Source: Anomaloglossus baeobatrachus (Eukaryota; Chordata; Amphibia; Anura; Aromobatidae). From it: a stretch of DNA of 64,000 nt. The position numbers and the translations under genes are program-made. The stretch covers positions 531,804,008 through 531,868,007 of the forward strand of contig NC_134353.1 of assembly GCF_048569485.1 (NCBI RefSeq). The letters are read 5' to 3'. The notes beneath the pieces are model-generated. The model made no database searches and was not told the origin of the DNA. It saw nothing but the letters and a program-made list of their open reading frames with translations. Below, piece after piece: positions 1 to 12,576 of the stretch (positions within the stretch are counted from its first letter, which is position 1; each line of letters starts with the position of its first letter).

Positions 1-1342
1 GTCAGGGCAGAGAAGTGAGGGATAAACTGACGGTAACAGTTTGCAAATCCAAGAAACCGTTGGATTGCCTTCAGTCCGGAAGGAGGGGGCCAGTTGAGAA
101 CGGAAGAGACCTTCTCTGGATCCATCTGCAGACCGGTATCGGAGATAATGTAACCCAGGAAGGGAAGAGAAGACTGCTCGAAGACACACTTCTCGTACTT
201 GGCGTACAGACGATTCTCTCTCAGTCTTTGTAGTATTAGCTGCACGTTCTCTCTGTGGGTCTGGAGGTCTGGAGAGAAGACCAGGATATCATCAAGATAC
301 ACCACCACACAGACGTAGAGAAGGTCGCGGAACACATCGTTCACCAATTCTTGAAAGACTGCTGGTGCGTTACACAGGCCGGATTGCATTACACAGTATT
401 CATAGTGCCCATCGCGAGTATTGAATGCGGTCTTCCATTCGTCCCCAGAGCGGATGCGGACCAGGTTGTAGGCACCCCGAAGATCCAACTTGGTAAACAC
501 ACGAGCTTCTCTAAGCCGATCAAACAATTCGGGGATGAGCGGCAGGGGGTATTTATTTTTCACGGTGATTTGGTTCAATCCACGGTAGTCAATGCATGGG
601 CGCAGGTCGCCCTCTTTCTTCTTAACGAAGAAGAAGCCTGCTCCAGCAGGAGAGGAGGATCTCCGAATGAATCCCCTTGCCAGGTTCTCAGTGATGTAGG
701 CAGACATGGCCCTTGTTTCAGCAGGGGACAAAGGATATATCCGTCCTCGAGGTGGTGTAGTTCCCGGGAGTAGGTCGATGGCACAGTCGTAAGGACGATG
801 TGGCGGCAGTACCTCTGACTCCTTTTTATCAAAGACGTCCGCGAAGGACCAATAGGCCGAGGGCAGTCCCGGTAGGGACTCCGGAACCGGAGGTCGTCGG
901 ATGGGCTGTATGGTCTTCAGGCAGTTCTCGTGGCAAGAGGAGTCCCATCGGGTGATTTCACCAGTACGCCAGCTGACTGACGGTTCGTGTGTCCGTAACC
1001 AGGGGAGTCCCAGCAGGATTTGATGAGACATGTGTGGGAGGACGTAGAGAGCGATGTTCTCGGTGTGCAGGGCACCGATACGTAGTTCCACCGGCTTGGT
1101 GATCCACGAGATGGTGTCAGAGAGGGGTCTCCCATCTACAGAGGCAATCACGAGGGGTTTGTCGAGTGGAGTAACAGGCACCTGGTACTTGTCCACCGTG
1201 GCCTGCTGGATGAAATTGCCTGCTGCCCCGGAATCGAGGTACGCCTCGGCCGTGAACCGCGTCTCTCCCGTTGTCACTTGAACAGTCCACGTAACCGAGT
1301 CTGAGAGAGTCCCAGCACCTAGGATGGCCTCTCCTACCAACC
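1..1342 (-). mobile_element. Ty3/gypsy-type retrotransposon pol region (cut by window edge)
   Basis: On the minus strand this stretch encodes the protease and reverse transcriptase part of a Ty3/gypsy-like element. An aspartic protease signature (D-S-G-A) lies near 1,230 and the reverse transcriptase active site (Y-L-D-D) near 290-300. It lies directly downstream of the gag gene in the same orientation, the usual gag-pol order of the family. RNase H, integrase and the 3' LTR would lie left of the window. Fossil element; what is visible looks largely open, so the insertion may be fairly young. Family from motifs; age is inference. Confidence 0.88.
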
Positions 1343-2299
1343 CTAGGCTTTGGAGTTTCCTGGCCTCTCTGGACAGGAACGTAGCAGGTGCGTGCCCTCT
1401 CCGCAGTAGAAGCAGAGACCCTTAGCGAGCCGTTCTGCTCGGCGTTGGTCGGACTGCCTCAGACGATCAATCTGCATGGGTTCGTGGACAGAGACGCCAG
1501 ACGATGCCGACTGAGGTACGACGGGCTTCTGTGGAGGAGAGGAATGCCGTATTGGACGTCTCTCACGGGACACCTCTTTGGATCGTTCCTGGAATCTGAG
1601 GTCCACGCGGGTGGCTAGTGCAATTAGGGCATCCAGTGTGGAAGGAACATCGCGGCCTGCCAGCTCGTCCTTAATACGACTGGAGAGTCCTTCCCAGAAG
1701 GCGGCGGTGAGGGCTTCATTGTTCCACCCCAATTCTGAGGCCAAGGTGCGAAAGCGGATGGCATACTGCCCCACCGTCATGGTCCCCTGACGTAGCCTGA
1801 GGAGTGATGAGGCGGATGCGGCGGCACGTCCGGGTTCATCAAAGGTGGTTCTAAACGCCTGCAGGAAGTCCTGGATGTTAGTGGTTACAGGGTCCTCCTT
1901 TTCCCACAAGGGGTTCATCCAGGCCAGTGCCTCACCCTCTAGATGGGACATCACAAACGCCACCTTGGCTTGGTCGGAGGCAAACAGGTGCGGAAGCAGC
2001 TTAAAGTGGAGGGAGCACTGGTTTAAGAATCCTCTGCAGGTCTTGGGATCTCCGGCATAACGGGGTGGAGAGGCCAAGCGGAGTTTAGAAACTTCCGAGG
2101 TAGCCACCACGGGAATCGTGGCCGTGGACTGTGCAGTAGTAGCCTGAGATGCCAGGGACGTGGCAGTTGCTTGCAGTGTGTTCAGGCGGGTATCCACCGA
2201 GGACATGAAGGCCAGCATGCGGGACTGGGTCTCGCGCTGTTGTACGAGTTCCTGCTGCAAGGTGCCCAGCTGGGTCGCTAGTGCTCTGGCGGGATCCAT
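1343..2299 (-). mobile_element. gag gene of the same gypsy-type element
   Basis: An open frame of 318 residues beginning with ATG at 2,299. The N-terminal part has a coiled-coil-like Q/E/L-rich stretch, the middle has the capsid-type fold typical of gypsy gag (W-rich motif around F-L-N-Q-C and E-G-E-A-L-A-W), and the C-terminus carries one CCHC zinc knuckle (C-F-Y-C-G-E-G-T-H-x4-C). This is the capsid/nucleocapsid precursor of an LTR retrotransposon. Host genes domesticated from such gags exist, but here the pol region follows directly and a promoter-like leader precedes it, so it is read as a transposon gene. Confidence 0.88.
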
Positions 2300-2559
2300 G
2301 GCCTGTTCTTACTGTTAGGGCCAGGTGGACGGGCAGACCCAGGAGGTGGATCCACTGGGCTGAACACCTCACCGAGGGCAAGGTGCCCGGTAGCCGGAGC
2401 AATACGGGTAGCAGGACAGTCCGTTCAGAGGAGTGGAGTGAAGAAGTCCCTGGGACCACGGGGTCTCTGAAGGTAGTCCGGCTGACGGAGCTCAGGTTCG
2501 GAGACCGAGATGACGTCAGGCAGAGTCCGGAATCAACGGAGCGAGAAGCTGGGTCACCA

Positions 2560-3178
2560 CAGGGATCGGAGATGGTATGAACTGACGGGATGGCAGACAG
2601 TCACCGTTCGGGGTTCGGGTATCGTCAGGACCGGTTGGCGAGGCAGGAGCGGCTCTACGAGAGAGATAGGTAAGTATACCACAAGACACAAGGAGACCTG
2701 ACTCCTAGCTTAGCAAACACGAAGAACAGGCCCCGCCCACTTGGAAAGGATCCCCCTATATACCCTGTACCTGATTCTTCAATATCCTGTCGGAGGACAC
2801 TGGCCCTTTAAGAGAGGGTCAATGACCGCGCGCGCCCTAATGCGCATGCGCGAGGCCCGGGTGCCAGAAGCCAGAGCAGGGAGCGGTGCACAGGAGGCAG
2901 GAGTGCCGGGCTGGAGCAGAGTTGCCGACGGGCGCCGGGAGCGGGGACTGGGCTGTCTGGGGACCGCAGGTGATGGGGCATGGAGGATGTGGAGCGGGGG
3001 ACGCCTGGCAGAGGAGCCGGGGAGCGTGGCAGGGGAGCCGGGGAGCGTGGCAGGGGAGCCGGAGAGCGTGGCAGGGGAGCCGGGGAGCGTGGCAGGGGAG
3101 CCGGGGAGCGTGGCAGGGGAGCCGGAGAGCGTGGCAGGGGAGCCGGAGAGCGTGGCACGGGAGCCGGGGAGCATGACA
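2560..3178 (-). mobile_element. probable 5' LTR and leader of the gypsy element
   Basis: In the minus direction a TGTCATGC start lies at 3,178, and a TATATA box lies at about 2,754-2,762 on the minus strand, about 450 bp upstream of the gag start. The region is CpG-rich. These fit a 5' LTR with U3 outward. The inner border near 2,560 is a guess because the 3' LTR is outside the window and no primer binding site could be fixed with certainty. No target duplication can be tested. Confidence 0.45.
3011..3176 (+). repeat. 21-bp minisatellite, nearly 8 copies
   Basis: A GC-rich unit of 21 bp (core gagccggggagcgtggcagg) repeats almost eight times with a few substitutions. Because 21 is a multiple of three, long repetitive reading frames appear on both strands (G-E-R-G-R type, P-x-S-P type); they are not genes. 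It lies at the outer end of the probable LTR. Confidence 0.9.
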
Positions 3179-3239
3179 GCTACAGTAATAATATCACCTG
3201 ACTGACCCCCTACAAGTAATAATGCACTCTCGGTGTCCG

Positions 3240-4828
3240 TAATAAGTAATAATGTACCCTGAGTAATTCTTCCAAGTTAAAATTAGACCCTAATCTGTTC
3301 CTGAAATGACCATAGTCGCTGATTCCTTTTCTGCTCTACACAAAAAAGCGGGTCGACATAGGTGACACAATGCAGTGATGTCGTTGCGCGAAATTGCTAA
3401 CTATGCTATGTTATGGGCATCCGGCCTATGAGATGGAGTATGGTAGTGTGGTAGGGCAGTGAGACATTGCTTCCTGCTGTACAAAAGAGTCCACCTATAT
3501 CAGCATATTGTAAGGACTTCGATACAGTACAAAGCTTTGTTTGCTGGATCACACTAAGTCACTAGACCAAAGTAAAATATTTGAGAAATATGAGAACTGT
3601 TAGCAAGTAGTATAAAAGTACTTTTTTCCCCCATCTAGTAAAGAAGAGAATTGAAGCCAGCTCACCAAGGTTTTCAATATTTGTTAAACTTATTGGAAAT
3701 GACTGATATTAGACTCCTGACACTGCATATTGTACACTGGGTGCTGGAGTTCTGTAGCAGCAATTACTCACCTGCCGCTGTGAAATAATAGGGCTCTACT
3801 TGAATAACTGCAGTTGATTCACTCTACAGCTGCTGTGCAAATAGGAAAACAGAGACCAAAAGCATGTTTTTCCTATTGATTGGGAACCATTCCCTCAGGA
3901 TTTATGAGCCTCGTATTTTTCTTACGTTAGTGCGTGTTTCATGTACACAACAATAAAATTGTTAATAGAAAGCATCACCTTTTGGCTATAAAGACTCGCT
4001 GGTGGTATTTTTATCACCTTTTGGCATTAAAATGATGCTGTTCCTTAGTTAAAGCCAATAAATTCACAATATAGGAAAACATGAGGCTTGCAGCTGATTT
4101 TCCCCTTTTTTATTGGGTTTTAAACTATTTGTTCCATTTACTAAACTTTCTTTCCACAATAGCAATTGTAATGTTCTACATCAGCTAGATGTGGGATCAA
4201 AGGCAGAATAAAGAAAGGCTGGAATAACTTACAATGTCCTATAGATCTACCACTTACCTTAGGTAACTAGCCTTGGGAAGTCCAAGGTGACCACCAGGCA
4301 GTCTTGTTTGTATGTAAGCTATGCTGAGGCAACAACATCTTAACTTCAAAATACTACGGCTAGTAAGTTTAATAAAATATCTAAGGATCAAGTTCACTAT
4401 AACAGTCAGTCATGCATGGCAAGTCAATTGGAAAACATTGAGTATCTGGTTGCAATATAATTTATCAAGGGGTGGAATATATTAGGCATGAGTCTGTTTT
4501 TCAAATAGATTTATGGCAAAAAACACCTTAAATCATAATATTTTTGAGCAACTCGGAAATTGCAAAGATATTGCAACATTTAGCGTTTATACCCCAGAGT
4601 TAGCCAGCTATGTCAATTTGCAGTATGGGTGGGACATGAGTAAGATAGAGCGTGGCAATGACCACCTGTCAAATTCTTGAATAGTTATGCTACTTTAGTG
4701 TTGTAACTTATTTGAGAAATGTACTCCAGTGCCTTATTTAGGTGCACATTAACAGGTCCACCTAATCCATTATGCAGCATGAACCACTTAACGAATTAAG
4801 CCCATTGTACTTCTACGAGCCCCTACAT
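3240..4828. other. no gene seen; AT-rich 3' flank of ADAMTSL1
   Basis: AT-rich single-copy-looking DNA with no credible reading frame, RNA gene or repeat terminus that I could recognise. Confidence 0.5.
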
Positions 4829-5939
4829 TGAAGGAGTTGTCCACTACTAGGACAACCACTTCTTATTTCTCATGTTTGGACACATTAAAATAAAAAAGCT
4901 TATACTCACCTGCTGTGCAGCCATTGGTCTAGTGGTACTGGCACTCACACGAGATTGTGATGTGACAAGACCCTCGCCCAATCACTATAAGCTTTTTTGT
5001 CCCCCTTTTAGATGTATGAGTAATCAACAGGAAATGTGTGGCCAGCCGCAGCTCTCACCTCTTGTTGATTATTCACATGTCCAAAGACAGGAAGCGAGAA
5101 GGCAGTGGTGATTCGGAGCAGGTTTTTCATGATGTTGTAATGACCCAGGAGGAGCCATTACAAAAATTTCTGCATTGATAGGAGTCTGTAGAATACTTTA
5201 TGATTTGATGTATTGTCTGTCAAATTTACTGTAAATTGTTGCTCTGTAATACCACTGGAGACCAGCAGTATAAGTGTTGGCAAGGGACTGCATTGGAGGA
5301 TGTCTAATCAATATCCTGTATAGCCTGGTCACTATGGTAACCAAAGAGAGTTGGCAGTTGAGACAGCCGAGCTTGAGGTGATGAGCAGGGTTACAAGTGC
5401 GGCTAATGTCATGTACCTCTGCAGTCTTATCAGAGCCTGTCACAGAAAGGTCAAACCACAATTATAGATTTCCCATAGCAGAGTACCAGTCCAGTTGTCA
5501 ATCAACCAAAACCTGTATGGAAATCTAGTGTCGCAGCTAAATGCTTAAAGAGATGTAAACCATCATTGTGTTATCTAGTAAACCGTTTGAAGTGTTCATA
5601 CCAAGGTGCCGTCTGCCTTATTACTATCTACCTAACTCATATAGATGTACCCTGGGAGGTTTGGAGCGACAGGAACAAAGTAGGAGCATCATGACACTCC
5701 AAACTGCAGAACACTGCAGAAAAGTCACACCACTGCTCGGCACCTACGTCTGGACCTAATAGCATCTTCTGCACCTACTACTCGGGTGTGACATATGTTA
5801 CAATGTCACCACCTCACGTGAACTCCAGAAACGTGACTGTTGGCGGTGCTAGCATGGGAGCTGAAAATAAGCTTGTTTATTTTAATGGGGTCAAACATAA
5901 GGGATGAGACAGGGTTGTCCAAATAGTGGACAACCTTTT
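4829..5939. mobile_element. non-autonomous DNA transposon with ~75-bp terminal inverted repeats
   Basis: The left end (aaggagttgtccactact, then a block ending near an aagcttata stretch) is matched in inverse by the right end (aatagtggacaaccttttc). The similarity runs about 75 bp inward, including the cattaaaataaa block and the aagctt site. No coding frame inside. Shorter pieces of the same family occur near 27,155, 43,945 and 49,886. The superfamily is not certain. Confidence 0.7.
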
Positions 5940-7024
5940 CAAGACTGGCATGCGCAAAGCCAGTCGTATTGAAGTGAGACATTCTGAAATTATGAGTTAG
6001 ATGACTGGGTTAGAGCAACTCCAAAATAGCAGTGGGATGTTCCAATGTCTAGTAGTACCAAAAGTAGTTAAGCGATGGACAAGTGAATCAGTGATAGTAT
6101 CATGGACGCCATAGGCTTACTGATGTGTCTGATTTAATACTACATCAAGCTACTGTAGCATAAATCACTGAAAAAGTAAAGATTGAAATGTGGCATAACA
6201 CAAAGTAAATTTTAGCTGACTATGTAGGTGTGTGCCTGCAGTCTGGTCATGTTGACCTCTGTCCACTGCTTAAAGGGAACCAATCACCAGGATTTTTGTA
6301 TAGAAGCTAAAGCTTGTGAATGCCAGCGCTCTCCCTTTTCACAAGCGGTGGATACTGCACGCTTTCCTGATGCCCAGCACAAGCAGTATTACACCCGCAG
6401 CATGTTCACTGATTAAGGTCTGTGTTCAACACCGAAATTTAGGTATGTTATTTGGCTGCATTTCAAGAAATACATATTTTTTTTTATCAAATTGGGGCAA
6501 CTGGTTACACAAATATTAAGTCTATGGGTTTTGATCCTACCAGTGTACCCAGACATATTCAGAACTGCAGTACTCCATATAGTAGCAAAGGAGTATAAAG
6601 GCATTACAGCATGGGATCACAGCTGATTCTTTTTGTGAGGTAAAACAATTCCTTGCTTGTTTATAAACAATGTTTACGTCACAGAAAGAATCAGCTGTCC
6701 TATTATATTCTTTTGTGTCCTTCCCAGCCCAGGAGCTGTGGTATTATCAGACCATGTCCCTCTACAGTCAGACACGGCCATTACACAGTACATAGCAGGG
6801 ACACATTTATACTGTAAGATTATCTCAGCACAAAAACATTTTTCACACACATCCAATTGAGAAACTTATTTTTTTTATAAGGTCTATTAATTAAAATGTA
6901 CTTTGTTTGCGGGACAACCTCTTTTATGGAAAATCTGTAAGTGTTGTGGTTTTTTAAAAACAATGATCCTCTCTATGGGCCAAAGGGATGTTTTGCAATT
7001 GCAATACCCGATTCAAGGCTGGAT
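5940..7024. other. no gene seen
   Basis: Unclassified intergenic sequence with only short chance frames. A short fragment near 6,272 (aagggaaccaatcaccagga) resembles the end of a common dispersed repeat, but its partner end was not found. Confidence 0.45.
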
Positions 7025-8012
7025 CAAGATTCTAGCATATTATTATCTACGCTGCGGATTTACCGTGGATGTTACTGCAGATTTGCCGCAGATTTGCTGC
7101 AGAAAATGTGTCTAAGGGGTACTTTGCACGCTGTGACATCGCTAGCCCATTGTAGCAATGCCAAGTGTGATAGTCCCCGCCCCCGTCGCAGATGCGATAT
7201 TTTGTGATAGCTGCCATAGCAAACATTATCGCTACGACAGCTTCACACGCACTTACCTGCCCTGCGACGTCGCTCTGGCCGGCGACCCGCCTCCTTCCTA
7301 AGGGGGCGGGTCGTGCGGCGACATAGCGACATCACACGGCAGGCGGCCAATAGAAGCGGAGGGGCAGAGATGAGCGGGACGTTAACATCCCGCCAACCTC
7401 CTTCCTTCCTCATTGCAGGCAGGACGCAGGTAAGGAGATGTTCCTCGCTCCTGCGGCTTCAAACACAGAGATGTGTGCTGCCGCAGGAACGAGGAACAAC
7501 ATTGTACCTGTCGCTGCAGCGAAATTATGGAAATGACCGACACTACACAGATCACCGATTTTCGACACTTTTGAGATAGTTTATCGGTGCTTCTAGTCTT
7601 TACACGTTGCGACGTCGTTACTGGCGCCGGATGTGCGTCACTTTCGATTTCACCCCGACAAGATTGCAGTAGCGATGTCGCAACGTGCAAAGTATCCCTT
7701 ACACTTCTGCAGTCCTTCCCCAGCAAAACCTATGGGTATAAAAAATGCTGTGCGCACACTGTGTTTTTTATACCTGCGGATTTATCCGTGGAATTTCCGC
7801 TGCAGAATTAATGTGCATGTCACTTCTTTTCTGCAGATACCTGCGGTTTTTGCCATAGATAATGGTAAAAAACGCAGGGATCCACCCGCGGCAAAACTGT
7901 GGCAAAAACTCGGGTGCGTTTTTACAGCGGTTTTTGCCGTGGGTGCGGTATTCTGCCAGAGGGTGCGGAATTTTCTTAAGAAAAGTCCATTTTCTAGTGC
8001 ACACATAGCCTA
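7025..8012. mobile_element. fragmentary MITE interrupted by another MITE
   Basis: Sequence on both sides of the 7,113-7,701 element shares a vocabulary of ctgcggattt and ctgcagaaa blocks. The right end (ctagtgcacacatagcc) looks like a transposon terminus. The left terminus was not found. No coding capacity. Confidence 0.45.
7113..7701. mobile_element. TIR element (MITE), CpG-rich, ~590 bp
   Basis: Terminal inverted repeats: left taaggggtactttgcacg, right inverse taagggatactttgcacg, continuing to the gcgacatcgct block. The interior is CpG-rich and non-coding. The interior block around 7,346-7,500 (ccaatagaagcggagggg and the gtgtgctgccgcaggaac block) is shared with the MITEs at 23,230 and 41,407. 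Probably a PIF/Harbinger-like non-autonomous element, but a clean target duplication is not visible here. Confidence 0.8.
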
Positions 8013-9450
8013 AATCTGATTATTTTTCCGCAGCATTCTCATTCCTCCAATTGCACTTCACTCATTTAAACAAAAGGATTTTTTTGAGCATGTGCCAGTT
8101 AATTTCTATACTACACCAGATTTATCACAACCACCTACTTCTGAATGCTAAGCTAATGAGAAACCTCCATAATAACCAACAGATGAAGATGTGTTATCTA
8201 TTCATGGAGATCTGCTCTGCTTTTCATTAGACAGAAAGGCTAAAAAGATCTATAACAGAATTCATACAAACTATGTGAGCTTTCTTTTTGTTCACCCAAA
8301 ACACAATAACTGTAACAACACCATGTCATAAAAAGTCCCAAAAATAATTTTATCTGGAAAACAATGTACAATTATTAATATTGCACTTTTTTTGTACAGG
8401 AAATTCTAATAAATACAAACAAAAGCTATACATACATAGACATTTTATATTATTAATAATAATGTATCTTGGCAACACACACTTTGCGCACAGATCGTCT
8501 TTTAGAAAGTGGCCGTATCATGTGCATTTATAATACGAGAAGGGTACAGACACTTGTTACAGTGGTTTCAGAGGCAATCATTTATATTCCTGCAATGATA
8601 ATTACAACATAAATAGGGCTTTTGTTTATCGCTACGTTCCAATAAATTTCTGTAGCAGTCGGGAAAAGAAAGGCAGATACTGCAACTGTACTAGACCATG
8701 ATTTTTGGTTGAAAAAAGCATGAGAAAACTGGACTTCAGGGAAAAAATATTTTTTTTTAAAAAAACCTTTTATTAAATGTGATCAAATCATTGCTATAGC
8801 GTAACGTGAAGGTCCTGGGTCCCCATGCAAAGTTCATAAAAGGACCCCGCATCTACAAATATGCTCAGTGTTATCATTCCTCTTGGCTCAAGATATCCTA
8901 AGAATAGCACGAGATGACCAGCTTTAAAAAAAAAAAAACAGAGAAAACAAAAGAACTTTTAGCATGATGCATAGCTAGTAATGTCGCCACATTATTGATA
9001 GGAGATTGGCCAGGAAAAATGGTAAGAAGGGACACGTCTGTACACTTCTAGACTGTTTATAATACTGGTAGATTTTAATGTGGAAAGGAATTTAGCCTCC
9101 CCTTTTTTTAAACATCTATTTTTACACCCTATAGTTATGACCATGCTGGCATAAAAACTGGACATCATTACTTTGACATTCGTAACACCTATCTTATGGT
9201 GAGGCAAAACTGTACTAAAGGATTAACTAAACTTTTTTAAATCTAAATATTGATCAAACAGCAAAGTTGTGAATGTTTGCAATATACTTTATCTTCATTA
9301 AAATATAATTTTGCCTCCTCTCGCAAACACTATACTACAGTGCTATTTTAACTGCTTAGTTCAAAGTACGTAAGAATTTGCTTTCAGCTGCTCATCAGCA
9401 AGAATCCATACTCTGTGTTAGGAACTCTCCCTGTCTTAATACAAGGATAC
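8013..9450. other. no gene seen
   Basis: AT-rich sequence with homopolymer runs (around 8,745 and 8,925) and no supported feature. Confidence 0.5.
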
Positions 9451-9638
9451 AGTTCCACTTACGTATGACTCGTGCGAGTCTCGCATCGGTATCCCCCGGC
9501 ACGGCTGCACACTTTCCTAAGAGGAGCGGGTCGGCTGCTTGTATTTCCATGCAGCTGAGGCGCTCGTGTCTGGAGAGTGTGCGGCTGTGCCTGGTGATAC
9601 CAATGTGAGACTCGCACAAGTCATACGTAAGTGGAACT
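9451..9638. repeat. 188-bp foldback (inverted repeat) element
   Basis: The left arm (agttccacttacgtatgact, then cgtgcgagtctcgcat and ggtatc) is matched in inverse by the right arm ending gtcatacgtaagtggaact. Arms are about 50 bp and the loop is CpG-rich. Non-coding; likely a small MITE. Confidence 0.85.
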
Positions 9639-10724
9639 CCGGCCCAAGGGAAAGGAGCAAAGAGGCTCAAACAGGGAAAGTCTCATACTCTGATTGCAAA
9701 TAAACTTCAAAATTATAATATTAAGTGGCACTGGTGCTCCTAGGACAGCCAGCCATGCAGCATCTATGCAGAGGTCTGTCCCATTTCACACTCCAGCTAT
9801 CTGGGGCAAATTCATTCCCACCAAAACCACAAGGCAAGAATTGACAACATCATAACCTTACCTATACCTATTATCATCTTATCTATACCTATAACTATAC
9901 ACTTGCTCATTTATTTTCTTTTACCCTTCACATATTTACTTTTTTTAAACACAGCTGCTCCGAGAAACCATCAAGCACAGCACTCATCCTGAAGTATACA
10001 CTCCATGTGGTTATTATTGATCATGCTGTGACAGGCAAGGTTCCTTTACAAATTCAATCATTTTTCTATTTATTCCTACCCATCTTATTCATATTAGTTT
10101 AACCCTTGTCCCTCCTCCTTATAGCATTCATCTTTAATCTTGGCAGCCATGCTTTCTTTCTCCTTATTCAGCACCCTCCCTCTTCAACCTCTTCAGGTAG
10201 TGCACTATTCATATTTACAATTATTTCTAGCATCTTTATGGTAGCGTCTTTATGGTAGAGTGTTAGTACTAAGTATTTTGTATTTAGATTACAATTTGTT
10301 GCTGAGCAGCAGTTGAAAGTAGATTTTTAAGGAACTTGAACTAGGCGGTTACAAGAGCTTTGCAGAATGATGTTTGGAGAGAAGAGTCAAAAAAGGGTTA
10401 TTAAGTAGATTAAAAAGTCCATAACCTTAGAGAAACGTAACCTTAATTAAATAAAACCAGACATTTATTTACTTTTGAAGGTGAGTTTTACACAAAACTT
10501 TATTTGGGAACAAGCAAGTTTTGAAGTCTCTTTTTGGGAATTTTCTGTAACTGAAGTTCAATAGTGATAGAAAATCTATTGCAAACAGTGGTTTATTGTT
10601 TGTAGTGTTTTTCCCAACTTTTGGTGCTTTTTTGTATGATGACATTTTTTTCTCAAAATGCAGGATAACTTTTTTTTACAGGTAAAATATATCTTTGTAC
10701 CATGTTAGCCAGTAGAGATAAAAA
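9639..10724. other. no gene seen
   Basis: AT-rich sequence without a recognisable gene or repeat terminus. Confidence 0.5.
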
Positions 10725-10890
10725 ATTGTTTAAAAGAAGTGAAGTCCTCAGTAGTTGATACCTTTTAATGGCTAAAAGCACCATGCCTGATGAAGAGACC
10801 TGAGTTGTCTTGAAAGCTTGCAATTATTACCAACTTTTCAGTTAGCCATTAAAAGGTATCAACCACTGAGGACTTCAGTTCTTTTAAACA
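10725..10890 (+). repeat. foldback element with hammerhead-like core
   Basis: Arms from about 10,725 to 10,775 (gttgataccttttaatggct) pair with 10,842-10,890. Between them lies CTGATGA at 10,787-10,793, a hairpin (AGAC/GTCT, loop ctgagtt) and GAAA at 10,812-10,815. This order of long outer stem, CUGANGA, stem II and GAAA is that of a type I hammerhead ribozyme. A clear stem III and UH cleavage site cannot be drawn, so activity is doubtful. Confidence 0.6.
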
Positions 10891-12093
10891 ACTTTTTTTA
10901 GACATTTTTCTATAGAATTATTTATTGGAGATGAAATATTGGGTACGAATGTCTGAATTAAAAAAAAAAAGTCTTAATAGTTCATGGCCACAACTGATCA
11001 CAACTCAACTGGTTTGTTCGGTCCCTGAACCTATCTAGGGTAATGAAGTGATGCGTTCCTCCATTAGCTTCAATGCAGCATTTTAGTAAAAGTAACACCG
11101 GCTACATTTACACGGGCTTTAGTCTGCATTTTCTTACATATGATCCTGTAAGAAGCTTGGAATATGCAGCCAACATAGCTAGTACTGTACATTGAAGACT
11201 ATGCAAAGCAGCACTCATGAAGGCCACTGGGTAACATGGCAGCTATGCTGGGGCAATAAAGCCAATTTCCATATGTATGGCATTTACATTTTCACCTTGA
11301 GTTCTTCTGTATACATAATAAGGTCAAATGGCTTTAAGTCATTGGCATAGATTTTGTAAGAGTAAATTATAAATAATAACATAATATTCGGCTTATCTCC
11401 TAATCAGAACCATCAGTTGGGAATGTTAAGTGCTTAGTAAATGTGGAGTTCTGCTTTTGGATAGAAGAAGAACAAACTATAAATGGAGGGAGAGCTGGTT
11501 TGTTATGAGTTATATATTATTATATGTATTATATCTCCTCTGGGGATTCCTCTATATCAGTTACCAGTGGACCTGATTCTGATTGTTTATGCCGTTTACC
11601 CTTTTTTGTCTGTATCAGATGAATGCCAGTTTTCGTCTGACACCAATATGTAGCCATTGATGTAACTCACAGTTTAGGTTTAGTGGAAAAACCCTTGATG
11701 AATTTAAAACATAAAATAATCTAGCCCAGTGGCATCAAAATGTACAAGTAACAAAGTGCTAACAAAAGCTTAAATAATTCTCTTCTTTCCCACTAATATT
11801 TCCTTTTTTTTTAATTTGCACATTTCTGTTTGCCTTGTTCGTCGTTCTCAAGCATCACACTCTTAAAGTGCCGGTGAAAATAGCAGAATCTGCTTTATAA
11901 TGGTAGTCACCAATTTCATATAGCTTGAACTGGGGACAAGTGATTTATGGACCACAAATCATTGCATGGTGGGTTATGCCCATAACCCTTGTCATCAAAG
12001 TTATATCTGTGCAAGAAACAGGCTCACTAGTAAGCAATGCTGCTGTTCTTCCAATGATTGTTGGAAACACTCCGTCTCTCAGATTTGGTTCCA
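10891..12093. other. no gene seen; 3' flank of ADAMTSL1
   Basis: AT-rich sequence without supported features. It lies beyond the candidate polyadenylation signal of ADAMTSL1. Confidence 0.45.
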
Positions 12094-12099
12094 TTTATT
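12094..12099 (-). terminator. ADAMTSL1: candidate polyadenylation signal of ADAMTSL1
   Basis: AATAAA on the minus strand, about 480 bp downstream of the stop codon. It is the nearest canonical signal seen, and would give a 3' UTR of roughly 0.5 kb. Alternative sites further left are possible. Confidence 0.35.
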
Positions 12100-12576
12100 C
12101 CAGTAGATGATTGGTCCCCGCTATTATTCCTGTAGTGTGCGTCATTGTGCAGTGCTCTGTGTTACATTGTGGGGTGGCAGAGAAAGCACAATAGAAAAAT
12201 AGAATTAAAAATTACAAAAATACATGTACATCCAGAGGCGTCCATTGTCACCACATCATTTATGTCCCATTATAATCCCTTTTGTTCCTATGTTGATTGA
12301 CAATCCTTTCATAGGCTGCAGCTTCCTCTGAAATGAGGTCCATAATGCAACCAAAAATATATGTGCTTGGTGTCCTTATCTCATTACCCCAGTTCAGATC
12401 ATGAGTCAGGCACGTCCTGTCTTCTGGCAGAAGACCACCTTGTTGAGTTCTTTTGAAGGACTGACCAGCGCACAAGTAAATACTAGCACAGGATCATCAC
12501 AAGCTTGCAGATCAGTCCGGTTCTTATTCACGTCACCTTACCAAGCTACGGCAAAGTTAGGCTTCTGAATGGGTCG
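12100..12576 (-). other. ADAMTSL1: candidate 3' UTR of ADAMTSL1
   Basis: Sequence between the stop codon and the first AATAAA signal on the minus strand. It is not repetitive and holds no further domain. The extent rests only on the polyadenylation motif. Confidence 0.4.

Noticed and set aside
1343-2299. Gag frame as a host gene of the PNMA/PEG10/RTL kind
   Set aside because: It is followed directly by retrotransposon pol and preceded by an LTR-like promoter, and it lies in a transposon context.
2741-3205. Long frames on both strands with G-E-R-G and P-L-P-R-S repeats
   Set aside because: Produced by the 21-bp minisatellite; no unique coding sequence.
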